A stretch of 58,695 nucleotides of DNA, taken from Corynebacterium bouchesdurhonense. GTDB lineage: Bacteria > Actinomycetota > Actinomycetes > Mycobacteriales > Mycobacteriaceae. The translations under genes were made by a program, and so were the position numbers. Position 1 is the first letter of the stretch, and every line of letters starts with the position of its first letter. A model generated the notes under the pieces. The model ran no database searches and was not told the DNA's origin. It worked only from the letters and a program-made list of their open reading frames with translations. Below, piece after piece: positions 8,404 to 15,498 of this stretch. The DNA is taken from NCBI RefSeq assembly GCF_900078305.2, contig NZ_LT546023.1:1-58695 (forward strand), read 5' to 3'.

Positions 8404-8440
8404 CGGCGCGGTGACGGCGTGGTGACGGCGCTGTGACGGC
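8401..8440. repeat. Imperfect 11-bp tandem repeat
   Basis: Units of the form GGCGYKGTGAC repeat about three times from the chrA stop codon to the start of the acetyltransferase gene. Each unit contains a GTGA, so GTG 8433 is not the only possible acetyltransferase start. Confidence 0.6.
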
Positions 8441-8909
8441 GCACACCGGGGTGGCGGTGCACGTGGCGGGGGTTGGGGACGCGGGGTGCGTCGCCACGCT
8501 ACTGCGCGCATTCAACGCCGAGTTCAACACACCCGCGCCCGAGCTGGATACCTTGACCCGCCGCCTGGCTGGCATGCTGGCCTCGCCCCATGCCGCGGCC
8601 GTGCTCGCCCGGGGCGCTGAGGGGCCCGTGGGCTTCGCGCTGCTCACGCTGAGGCCGAGCCCGTACTACGAGGGGCCGGTGGCCATGCTGGAGGAGCTGT
8701 ACGTGGCGCCGGCACTGCGCGGCCGGGGAATCGGCACGCGAATGATGGCCGTGGTCCACGAGGTGGTTGCGGCAGCCGGCGGCGGGGAGATCCAGATCAA
8801 CGTTGACGAGGTGGATACCGGGGCCCGCCGGTTCTACGAGCGCATCGGGTTCACAAACGTCGAGGTGGGCCAGGACTACCGCATGCTCTGCTACATCAAG
8901 GAGTTGTAG
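8433..8909 (+). CDS. GNAT-family N-acetyltransferase
   Basis: A 158-residue GNAT protein. The acetyl-CoA pyrophosphate loop is LEELYVAPALRGRGIGTRMM, the family motif A, followed by NVDEVDTGARRFYERIGF, the common end of GNAT domains. The substrate is unknown. The gene starts at GTG 8433 within a GTGACGGCG tandem repeat and its 3' end overlaps the convergent ADP-ribosylglycohydrolase gene by 14 bp. No clear ribosome-binding site precedes the chosen start. Confidence 0.82.
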   Translation: MTAHTGVAVHVAGVGDAGCVATLLRAFNAEFNTPAPELDTLTRRLAGMLASPHAAAVLARGAEGPVGFALLTLRPSPYYEGPVAMLEELYVAPALRGRGIGTRMMAVVHEVVAAAGGGEIQINVDEVDTGARRFYERIGFTNVEVGQDYRMLCYIKEL

Positions 8910-9828
8910 GGGCCGCGCCGCGTAGCGCGAGGAGCGCGTCCGCGAGCTCGACCACGTCGTGCACCGAGTACTCGTCCGGGCGCAACGTCGCGGCCGGGTC
9001 GAAGGCGGCGATGACGTCGCGCCACCGGCGCGGAATCCCCTCCTCGCCGTGGACGCTGCCGAGGAATGCGCCCACGATGGCGCCGTTCGTGTCGGCGTCC
9101 CCGCCCATGCCCACCACCGCCACCAGGTCCTCCTCGAACCCGGTGCCGTTGGCCGCAAAGTAGCAGGTCAGGTGGAAGGCGTGGCGCACCCAGCCCATGT
9201 TGCCGCCGCTGACGTCTCCGGGGGGTGCGGCCATATACTCCTCCACCTCGGCGCGCAGGGCGCCGGCGTGGCGCAGGAGCGCGTCGGCGGGCTCCGCCCC
9301 GGCTACCACGTCCGAGAGGGCGGCGGCGTAGCAGGCGTTCACGCGAGCGGGGTAGGGGTTGGCGTGGGTCAAGGATGCGTCGACAAGCGCGAAATGCCCC
9401 GCCTCATTCGGTGCGCACGCGACCGCGAGCGGGCTGACGCGCATCAGCGAGCCGTTGGACTCGCTCGACGCTGAGCGCCGGAAAGGTGGGGTGAGCGCCT
9501 GGGCGCAGGTGTTGCCCATGTCGAACGGCCCTGAGTCGGCCCACCGCCGGTAGGACTCGCGGACGTCCGACTCGCGGTAGCCTCCGGAGCGCACCAGGCT
9601 GCGGGCGAGCGCGAGGGCGAGCTCCGTGTCGTCGGTTGGCTGGCCGGGCGCGAGCACGGTCCAGCCGTAGCGCGCGCCGCCGGTGAGCTCGCGCACCCCG
9701 TGAGGGTAGCTGGCTGCGAGCTCGGCGGGGGTAGCAAACTCCGCGACGGAGCCCAGGTTGTCGCCGATGGCCTGGCCGAGCAGCACGCCGCGGGCGCGGG
9801 ATGTGGGGGAGAGGTGGGTGGTGTTCAT
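8896..9828 (-). CDS. ADP-ribosylglycohydrolase family protein
   Basis: A 310-residue ADP-ribosyl hydrolase. The N-terminal block RARGVLLGQAIGDNLGSVAE and the metal-binding segments PTDDTELALALARS and VGMGGDADTNGAIVGAFLGS match the DraG/ARH fold, where these acidic residues hold two divalent metals. It removes ADP-ribose from proteins or small substrates. ATG 9828 is preceded by GAAGGAGG, a very strong ribosome-binding site. It is divergent from the Dyp peroxidase across a 118-bp region containing an inverted repeat at 9892-9914. Confidence 0.88.
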   Translation of the reverse strand: MNTTHLSPTSRARGVLLGQAIGDNLGSVAEFATPAELAASYPHGVRELTGGARYGWTVLAPGQPTDDTELALALARSLVRSGGYRESDVRESYRRWADSGPFDMGNTCAQALTPPFRRSASSESNGSLMRVSPLAVACAPNEAGHFALVDASLTHANPYPARVNACYAAALSDVVAGAEPADALLRHAGALRAEVEEYMAAPPGDVSGGNMGWVRHAFHLTCYFAANGTGFEEDLVAVVGMGGDADTNGAIVGAFLGSVHGEEGIPRRWRDVIAAFDPAATLRPDEYSVHDVVELADALLALRGAAPTTP

Positions 9829-9891
9829 GGGGCCTCCTTCGCTGACGGTGGAGGCACAGTGTATTGGGCCGACCCCACACGGCCGGCGGGT

Positions 9892-9914
9892 GTGTTCGAG
9901 CAGCGTTCGAACAC
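9892..9914. promoter_or_regulatory. 8-7-8 inverted repeat in divergent promoter
   Basis: GTGTTCGA and TCGAACAC are separated by 7 bases. The arms use GTTCGA half-sites, like the actinobacterial LexA box, but their order and spacing (GTTCGA before TCGAAC) do not fit TCGAAC-N4-GTTCGA. A repressor site serving the Dyp peroxidase and perhaps the hydrolase is the simplest reading. Confidence 0.45.
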
Positions 9915-9933
9915 GCGCGTCGGCGGGCGCACT

Positions 9934-9939
9934 TATACT
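9934..9939 (+). promoter_or_regulatory. -10 element, probable leaderless promoter
   Basis: TATACT ends 7 bases before the Dyp peroxidase ATG and there is no ribosome-binding site between them, so transcription probably begins at or one base before the start codon. Leaderless transcripts are common in corynebacteria. Confidence 0.5.
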
Positions 9940-9946
9940 TTCGCGC

Positions 9947-11119
9947 ATGCCCGACATTAGCTCCGCAGACGTCTCTCAAACCGTTATCCTCCCGCAGTCC
10001 AAGGACGCGATGTTCATCACCGTGACTATTAAGGAGGGCGGAGAAGCGGCCGCGCTCCAGGTGATCACCGGCCTGTCCGGCCTGGTCAACGGGGTAGGGT
10101 TCCGCTGGCCCAGCGCGCACCTGAGCGCCGTGGTGGGCATCGGCGCGAAGCTGTGGGACCGCCTCTTCGTGGTTGAGAAGCCCGAGCTGCTCCACGAGTT
10201 CATCGAGCTTCAGGGCGCCAAGCACCACGCGCCCTCCACCCCGGGAGACCTGTTCTTCCACATCCGCTCCGACGAGTTCGACGTGGCGTTCGAGCTGGCG
10301 CGGCGCATCAACAACGCGCTCGCGGACGCGGTGGAGGAGGTCGACGAGGTGCACGCCTTCCGGTTCCAAGACTTCCGCGATCCGCTCGGCTTTGTCGACG
10401 GCACCGAGAGCCCGCGCGGCGACGAAGGGCGCGCCGTGGCCCTGGTGCGCGACGGCGTGTGGGCCGGCGGCAGCTACATCGTGGCCCAGAAGTACACGCA
10501 CGACCTGCGCGCGTGGAACGACCTGCCCGTGGAGGAGCAGGAAAAGGTGATTGGGCGCACCAAGCACTCCGACATCGAGCTGGACGAGGACGAGAAGCCG
10601 AGCAACAGCCACGTCGCCGTCAATTCCGTGGAGGATGAGGACGGCAACGGCCTCGAGATCGTGCGCAACAACCTCACCTTCGGCAGTGCGCTAGGGGAGC
10701 AGGGCACCTACTTCATGAGCTACGCGCGCGACGTCCGCGTCACCGAGCTCATGCTGCGCCGCATGTTCATCGGCGAGCCGGAGGGCAACTACGACCGAAT
10801 CCTGGACTACTCCACCGCGCAGACCGGCGTGAACTTCTTCGCCCCGCCGCGCGCGTTCATGGACAACGCAGCCGACTTCGCCCGCCCGGAGGTCAAGGGC
10901 GAGGACGGCCCGGGCGCGGCCACGCAGCCGGCCATCGACCTGCCGCGCGGCAAGGAGGTGTTCGGGGACCGCGGCAACGTGCCGGTGTCGCACAACGCCG
11001 AGGACGTGCGCCGGGCCCGGGAGATCTACTCGCTGGCGCTCAAGCCCGGTGCGGAACCCGGCACCGGGTCCGGCACCGGGTCTGGCGCCGAGCCCGGCGC
11101 CGAGCCCGGCACCGAGTAA
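9947..11119 (+). CDS. Dyp-type haem peroxidase
   Basis: A 390-residue dye-decolourising peroxidase. The catalytic GXXDG motif is in RDPLGFVDGTESP, and the haem-ligand region NNLTFGSALGEQGTYFMSYARD is present. There is no Tat signal, so the enzyme is probably cytoplasmic or housed in an encapsulin; no encapsulin gene lies beside it. The last 24 residues (PGAEPGTGSGTGSGAEPGAE...) are low-complexity and overlap, antisense, the tail of the sensor kinase gene. ATG 9947 is chosen from the conserved MPDISSADVSQ start and the nearby -10. Confidence 0.88.
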   Translation: MPDISSADVSQTVILPQSKDAMFITVTIKEGGEAAALQVITGLSGLVNGVGFRWPSAHLSAVVGIGAKLWDRLFVVEKPELLHEFIELQGAKHHAPSTPGDLFFHIRSDEFDVAFELARRINNALADAVEEVDEVHAFRFQDFRDPLGFVDGTESPRGDEGRAVALVRDGVWAGGSYIVAQKYTHDLRAWNDLPVEEQEKVIGRTKHSDIELDEDEKPSNSHVAVNSVEDEDGNGLEIVRNNLTFGSALGEQGTYFMSYARDVRVTELMLRRMFIGEPEGNYDRILDYSTAQTGVNFFAPPRAFMDNAADFARPEVKGEDGPGAATQPAIDLPRGKEVFGDRGNVPVSHNAEDVRRAREIYSLALKPGAEPGTGSGTGSGAEPGAEPGTE

Positions 11120-12177
11120 ACGCGCAGCGCCGCCACGAGCCCGCCGCCGTCCCGGGCCGCAAGTTCGAGCCCCCCGCCGTGCGCCTCGGCGATGGCCTGC
11201 GCCAGCGCGAGGCCGAGGCCGTGTCCGGTGCCGCCGCGGGACCCGGCGAAGGGCTCCGCCAGGCGGTCCACGTCCCCCTGCGCCAGCAGCGGGCCGCCGT
11301 TGCGGACCACCACCTCGGCACCGTCTTTAAACGGGCGCAGCTCCAGCTCTGCGGTGCCGGGCTCGCCGTGCTGCACCGCGTTGCGGGCGAGGTTGTCCAC
11401 CGCGGTGTGGATGAGGGCGGCGTCGCCGAGCAGGCGCAGCCGGTCCGGCCCGCTCGCCAGTAACACGCCGCGCTCCCGTTCCACCCGCCGGCAGATCTCG
11501 CCCAGGTCCACCTCGCCGCGGGAAAGCGGCCGGCCGGCCTGCACCTCGGCGAGGCTGAGCAGCGAGGCGACGGTGCCGGCGCTGCGTGCGTTCACTTCCC
11601 GCACCCTCGCCAGCGTGGCGCGCAGCTCCTCCGCGGGGGCGGTCGGGTCCGACAGCGCCACGTCCGCCATGGTCTGAATGGTGGTGATCGGCGTCTTCAG
11701 CTCGTGGGAGGCGTTGGCGGCGAAGCGCTGCTGCGCCGCGAGCGAAGCGGCCAGAGAATCCAGCATCCGGTTCAGGGCGGCGGCGAGCTGGCCTACCTCG
11801 TCGTCGGGCCCGCGGTATACCACGCGCGCGTCCACGTCGCCGGAGGTGACTCGGCGGGCGTCGTCGGCGAACGCGCTCAGCGGCGCCAGCACCCGGCCGG
11901 CCACGAACCACCCCAAGAGCCCAGCAAGCGCCGTGAGCAGGGCGAGCACCGTAAGCGACGCGGTCAGCACCACCCGCAGGATCTCGTCGGTGACGGGCAC
12001 CGCGGCGTCGATGACGGGCGCCTCGGCATCCGGACCGAACGCCGCCTGGAACGGCACCGGCGTCAGCCGCAGGTACGCGTACACGATGCCGATCAGCGCA
12101 CACCCCACCCCGGCCACGGTGAGCACGAACATCCACGTGATGCGCGCCCGCAGGCTCAACTGCTGCGCCGGCTTCAC
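11026..12177 (-). CDS. Two-component sensor histidine kinase
   Basis: A 383-residue membrane kinase. Two transmembrane helices (about residues 12-36 and 70-95) flank a short extracytoplasmic loop; a HAMP segment follows, then the H-box FAANASHELKTPITTIQTM, N-box DNLARNAVQHG and G-box GGTGHGLGLALAQAIAEAHGG. The signal is unknown. GTG 12177 overlaps the stop of the response regulator (GTGA), indicating translational coupling. The C-terminal tail is a Pro/Ala/Ser repeat that overlaps the Dyp gene by 94 bp on the opposite strand. Confidence 0.9.
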   Translation of the reverse strand: MKPAQQLSLRARITWMFVLTVAGVGCALIGIVYAYLRLTPVPFQAAFGPDAEAPVIDAAVPVTDEILRVVLTASLTVLALLTALAGLLGWFVAGRVLAPLSAFADDARRVTSGDVDARVVYRGPDDEVGQLAAALNRMLDSLAASLAAQQRFAANASHELKTPITTIQTMADVALSDPTAPAEELRATLARVREVNARSAGTVASLLSLAEVQAGRPLSRGEVDLGEICRRVERERGVLLASGPDRLRLLGDAALIHTAVDNLARNAVQHGEPGTAELELRPFKDGAEVVVRNGGPLLAQGDVDRLAEPFAGSRGGTGHGLGLALAQAIAEAHGGGLELAARDGGGLVAALRVYSVPGSAPGSAPDPVPDPVPGSAPGLSASE

Positions 12178-12851
12178 GGCCGTGCCTCCTCGGCGACGTA
12201 GTAGCCGGCGCCTGGGATGGTGTGCACGATCCACGGCAGCCCCAGTTTGCGGCGCAGGTGGGAGACGGTCACGCGCGGGGAGTTGGTGAAGGGGTCGGCG
12301 TGCTCGTCCCACGCCTCGGCGAGTAGCTCCTCGGCCGAGATCACGCCGCCGCCGGCCTCCATCAGCACCTCGAGCACGGCGAACTCCTTGGGAGAGAGCG
12401 CCACCGGTTCCCCGTCGCGCGTCACCTCGCGGCGGAAGGGGTCGAGGCGCACGTCGCCGCAGCGGTACACCTCGCCGCGCCCGGGGGCGTTGCGCCGCGC
12501 GAGCGCCTCCACGCGCGCGATGAGCTCGGGAAGCTCGAAGGGCTTGGGCAGGTAGTCGTCGGCGCCTAAGGCGAAGCCGCCGAGGCGGTCATCCAGCGTG
12601 CCGGAGGCGGTGAGCATGATCACCCGCACCTCCGGGTGGTCGCGCACGATCGCCGCGCACACGTCGTCGCCGTGCACCCCGGGCAGGTCCCGGTCGAGCA
12701 CAACCACGTCCGGGGAGCTTTTGCTTATCGACGCCACCGCCGCCCCGCCATCCCCTACCCAGCTTGCGTCCATACCGGCGCGTCGCAGCGCCGCCGCCAC
12801 CGCCTCGGCGAGGTAGACCTCGTCCTCGACCACCAACACCCGAATTGTCAT
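12174..12851 (-). CDS. OmpR/PhoB-family response regulator
   Basis: A 225-residue regulator. The receiver domain starts IRVLVVEDEVYLAEAV, has the phospho-acceptor Asp in VVVLDRDLPG and the conserved Lys in YLPKPFELPEL. The C-terminal winged helix ends with SHLRRKLGLPWIVHTIPGAGYY. A copy of the dispersed repeat (12723-12738) encodes ASISKSS just before the phospho-Asp strand, a variable part of the family. ATG 12851 is preferred over GTG 12857. It forms an operon with the kinase and probably acts on the palindromes at 12885-12914. Confidence 0.92.
   Translation of the reverse strand: MTIRVLVVEDEVYLAEAVAAALRRAGMDASWVGDGGAAVASISKSSPDVVVLDRDLPGVHGDDVCAAIVRDHPEVRVIMLTASGTLDDRLGGFALGADDYLPKPFELPELIARVEALARRNAPGRGEVYRCGDVRLDPFRREVTRDGEPVALSPKEFAVLEVLMEAGGGVISAEELLAEAWDEHADPFTNSPRVTVSHLRRKLGLPWIVHTIPGAGYYVAEEARP
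12723..12738 (+). repeat. Dispersed motif, 15/16 copy
   Basis: GCTTATCGACGCCACC, preceded by GGGGAGCTTTT. It lies inside the response-regulator gene, antisense to it. Confidence 0.85.
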
Positions 12852-12875
12852 GGTCACCGATGGTATCGCCGGCCG

Positions 12876-12922
12876 TGTTGCGAGGCCGTTAACGGCGTTA
12901 GGGCGTTAACGCCCTCGCAACA
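12876..12922. promoter_or_regulatory. Nested GTTAAC palindromes in divergent promoter
   Basis: Two perfect palindromes, GCCGTTAACGGC (12885-12896) and GGGCGTTAACGCCC (12901-12914), lie inside a larger 10-bp inverted repeat (TGTTGCGAGG 12876-12885 and CCTCGCAACA 12913-12922). CGTTA also recurs as a near-direct repeat every 8-9 bp. The site sits between the two-component operon and the divergent acyltransferase gene and is a likely response-regulator operator. Confidence 0.6.
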
Positions 12923-12945
12923 TGGGCGTACCTAGCGTGTGCGCC

Positions 12946-13941
12946 ATGCAGACGAGAGAGGGGCAGCGCGTGGTTGGCGTGGACGTGGCGAGGGCGGTCG
13001 CCGTGATAGCGATGATCGCCGCCCACCTGACGTACCCCGACGGGCTGGCTGCGGAGCTGCTCTTCGGGTTCCCGGCGGCGCTGTTCGCGTTCATCGCCGG
13101 GGTCTCGCTGGGCTTCATGGCGCGTGGCAGTGCCACGCCCGCGCACGTTGCGGTGCGCGGCGCGCTGGTGGCGGGGCTGGGGTGGCCGCTTTCGCTGGTC
13201 CCCACCGACATCGTCGTCGTGCTGCCCACGCTCGGCGTCTGCATGATCCTGCTGTGCCGCGCTCCCTGGTGGCAGTCGCGGTGGCTGGCCGTAGCGGCGC
13301 TGGCGCTGACCGGGGCATCGGGGCTTTCGGCGGAGCTGGGCGGCGCCACCGCGCCGGTGCTCGGCGGGCCGTACCCGCTGTGCATGTGGGCGGCGCTCAT
13401 GGTGGCGGGGCTGCTGGCGCAGCGCCACGTGATCGGCAACCGGCGGCGCCTCGCCGCCTGCGCGGCCGTGGGTGGGCTGCTGCTCGCCGGGGACATCGCG
13501 GCCCGCTGGTACGCCGCCCTGCCGGCCTTCGCGGCGGCGCAGGGGCACACGGGCGGGGTGGTGGATGTGGTCGGCTCTGTGGGGGCGTCGATAAGCATCT
13601 GCTCCCTGTGCTGCCTCGTGGCGCACCCGCGGCAACGAGTGCTACCGCGCGTGGGCGCGATGCCGCTGACCCTCTACTGCCTGCACGTGCCCACCTCTCT
13701 GGTGCTCGGCGCGTGGGCGAGCGTGCTTGGCGCGTGCGCCCTGGCCAGCGTGTGGCTGGCGCTTTTCCCACGCGGCCCGGTGGAGGACGCGCTGCGGCGC
13801 ACCACGGACGCGGTGGTCAACCTAACAACCAAGAAAAAGGAGAAGAACGATGAAACGCACCCCCTTCGCCCTTGCGGCGGCGGCAACCCTCAGCCTGGCG
13901 CAGCCGGCGCTGGCCATGGAGAGCAACACCTTCGCGGGTGA
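12946..13941 (+). CDS. Multi-pass membrane protein, DUF1624/HGSNAT-like acyltransferase
   Basis: A membrane protein of about 331 residues with roughly 9-10 hydrophobic helices. The opening EGQRVVGVDVARAVAVIAMI, with an Arg-Asp/Ala pattern before the first helix, resembles heparan-alpha-glucosaminide acetyltransferase and OpgC-like acyltransferases. The dispersed repeat at 13581-13596 encodes GASISIC inside a helix. The reading frame overlaps the next gene by 92 bp; residues after TTKKKEKND are an out-of-frame reading of that gene's signal peptide, so the natural end is uncertain and a frameshift near the A-run at 13832 is possible. ATG 12946 is preferred to 12922. Confidence 0.65.
   Translation: MQTREGQRVVGVDVARAVAVIAMIAAHLTYPDGLAAELLFGFPAALFAFIAGVSLGFMARGSATPAHVAVRGALVAGLGWPLSLVPTDIVVVLPTLGVCMILLCRAPWWQSRWLAVAALALTGASGLSAELGGATAPVLGGPYPLCMWAALMVAGLLAQRHVIGNRRRLAACAAVGGLLLAGDIAARWYAALPAFAAAQGHTGGVVDVVGSVGASISICSLCCLVAHPRQRVLPRVGAMPLTLYCLHVPTSLVLGAWASVLGACALASVWLALFPRGPVEDALRRTTDAVVNLTTKKKEKNDETHPLRPCGGGNPQPGAAGAGHGEQHLRG
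13581..13596 (-). repeat. Dispersed motif, exact copy
   Basis: Reverse complement of GCTTATCGACGCCCCC, with GGGAGCAGAT on its 5' side. Inside the membrane acyltransferase gene. Confidence 0.9.
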
Positions 13942-14722
13942 CGCGCCCGAGGCCGCCCCCGTGGTGTCCGTGCGGGTGGACGACAGCGACCCGGACGAGG
14001 GCGTGTGCACCGGCACCGCCATCGATCCGCACTGGGTGATCACCGCGCGCCACTGTGTGGACGCCGCCGTCAAGCCCGGCGGCTCCGTGCGGACCGGGCA
14101 GGGTGACCTGCAGAAGGTGTACAAGGTGGACCGGCACGAGGTGGCGCCGCGCGGCGACATCGCCCTGCTGCACACCGAGCAAGAAATGCAGCTGGAGCGC
14201 TTCGCCGAGGTCGCGGATGAGCTGCCGTCCGGCGATGCCACCATCTACGGCTGGTCCAGCGACGGTTCCGGCGGCACCACGCGCCTGCCATCGGCGAAGG
14301 CGGAGGTGGAGGGCGAATCGGAGCTCGCGCTATACGACGCCCCGAGTGCACTGCGTGTGGGCCTCAAGCACGGCGCGCGCATCCAGCCGGGCGACTCCGG
14401 CGGCGCCGTGTTCTCCGGCGGGAAGGTCGCGGGCGTGATGTCCGCCGGCCTGTTCGAGGACCCGGACAACCCGACGGAGCGGGAGATGACCTCCAACGCG
14501 GCCGTGGCGGTGGCGCCGGTGGCGGACCAGGCGCAGGGGATCCGCGACGTGGGGGCGGGCGAGGCGGGTAGCGGCTCGGCGGGGGCTTCGGCGGCTGCCG
14601 CGGGCACCGCCACGCCGTGGTGGGTGTGGGCCGCCGCCGTGGTGGCGGCGGTGGGCGCGGCGGCGCTCGCCGCTGGTGCCGCCGGCGCTGCCGGCAAGCG
14701 CGGGGGCGCGGGGGCGGCCTAG
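13850..14722 (+). CDS. Secreted S1 (trypsin-like) serine protease with C-terminal anchor
   Basis: A 290-residue protein. A signal peptide (MKRTPFALAAAATLSLAQPALA) precedes a chymotrypsin-fold domain with the full triad: His in VITARHCVD, Asp in RGDIALLHTE and Ser in QPGDSGGAVFSGG. After the catalytic domain comes a Gly/Ala/Ser-rich linker and a hydrophobic helix (WWVWAAAVVAAVGAAALAAG) ending in KRGG, so the mature enzyme is probably membrane-tethered outside the cell. AAAAAGGAG precedes ATG 13850. It lies downstream of the membrane acyltransferase and may be co-transcribed. Confidence 0.88.
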   Translation: MKRTPFALAAAATLSLAQPALAMESNTFAGDAPEAAPVVSVRVDDSDPDEGVCTGTAIDPHWVITARHCVDAAVKPGGSVRTGQGDLQKVYKVDRHEVAPRGDIALLHTEQEMQLERFAEVADELPSGDATIYGWSSDGSGGTTRLPSAKAEVEGESELALYDAPSALRVGLKHGARIQPGDSGGAVFSGGKVAGVMSAGLFEDPDNPTEREMTSNAAVAVAPVADQAQGIRDVGAGEAGSGSAGASAAAAGTATPWWVWAAAVVAAVGAAALAAGAAGAAGKRGGAGAA

Positions 14723-15379
14723 CGCCGTAGGTACTCGCCCACCACGGCCCCGCCCAGCTCGCCGAGGTCGGGGGCCACCACGCGGGCGCCGGAGCGCTTC
14801 GCCAGGGCGTCGAGGAGGGCGATCAGCCCGGGGTGGTCCGCCAGCCGGAAGAAGGTGGTGCGGGCTCCGCGCTTGGTCACCTGGTCGAGTGCGTCGACGG
14901 TGCGGGCAAGCGTGATCCGGTCCGTGGGCCAGTTGAAGTGGGCCTCGCCCCACTCGGTGAGGATGGAGGTGGGTTCGCCGTCGGTGACGATGAGCAGGGT
15001 CGGCTCGTGGTTGACGTGCCGGGCGAAGAACTGGTCCGCCAACAGCAGCGCGTGCTGCAGGTTCGTGCCCTGCTCCTGGATCGGCGGCAGGGCGGTGAGC
15101 TCATCGATGGTCATCGTTTGGGCGTAGAGGCCGAAGCCGATGAGTGTCAGCTCGTCGTCGCGGAACTGGGTGGAGATGAGGTGGTGCAGCGCCAGGGCCG
15201 TCTGCTTCATCGGCGCCCAGCGGCCCTCCATGGCCATGGAGAAACTGGTGTCCACCAACAGCGCCACGGCGTTGCGGGTGCGCGCCTCGGTCTCCACCAC
15301 CTCGATGTCCTCGAGTCCGATGCGCACGCCGCCGCCCGGCGTGCCCGCGCCGAGCCCGCCCGCGCCGAGCCCGCCCGCG
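14719..15379 (-). CDS. VWA-domain protein, C-terminal half (split by adapter artefact)
   Basis: This half carries the von Willebrand A domain: MRIGLEDIEVVETEARTRN, the MIDAS motif DTSFSM in VALLVDTSFSMAMEG, and VTDGEPTS. An isolated ATG at 15327 gives 202 residues, but in homologues this domain follows directly on the part encoded at 15499-16827. Upstream of 15327 the frame continues as a natural-looking GLGAGG repeat linker until it meets adapter sequence at 15380. So this is not a separate gene; the true protein is probably one chain of about 650 or more residues. It works with the MoxR ATPase encoded upstream. Confidence 0.8.
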
Positions 15380-15426
15380 CCGAGCCCACGAGACGGACTC
15401 CTATCTCGTATGCCGTCTTCCGCCTG
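15380..15426 (+). other. Illumina Nextera i7 adapter sequence (assembly artefact)
   Basis: CCGAGCCCACGAGAC (15380-15394), an 8-base index GGACTCCT (15395-15402) and ATCTCGTATGCCGTCTTC (15403-15420) reproduce the Nextera i7 read-through in order, followed by a degenerate version of TGCTTG. The genomic repeat next to it ends in GCCGAGCCC, so the assembler probably crossed over on the shared CCGAGCCC. This is not bacterial DNA. Confidence 0.95.
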
Positions 15427-15498
15427 ACAAAAACATTATATTAATGAATAATGTCGTATCTTACTTTCCGTTTCAACTATTTACGGCCTGTAGCACAC
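15427..15498. other. AT-rich sequence after adapter, probably read noise
   Basis: Right after the adapter end come ACAAAAACATTATATTAATG and similar AT-rich bases, very unlike the surrounding high-GC DNA. Reads that run off an adapter give A-runs and then noise, which fits. No gene or site can be supported here. Confidence 0.75.

Noticed and set aside
8401..8440. GTGACGGCG array as a CRISPR
   Set aside because: Units are 11 bp and directly adjacent with no spacers; no cas genes are present.
9892..9914. LexA (SOS) box
   Set aside because: Half-sites are in the wrong order and spacing for TCGAAC-N4-GTTCGA.
15440..15480. AT-rich promoter or phage attachment site between the VWA halves
   Set aside because: It follows directly on recognisable sequencing adapter and an A-run, so it is best explained as read noise.
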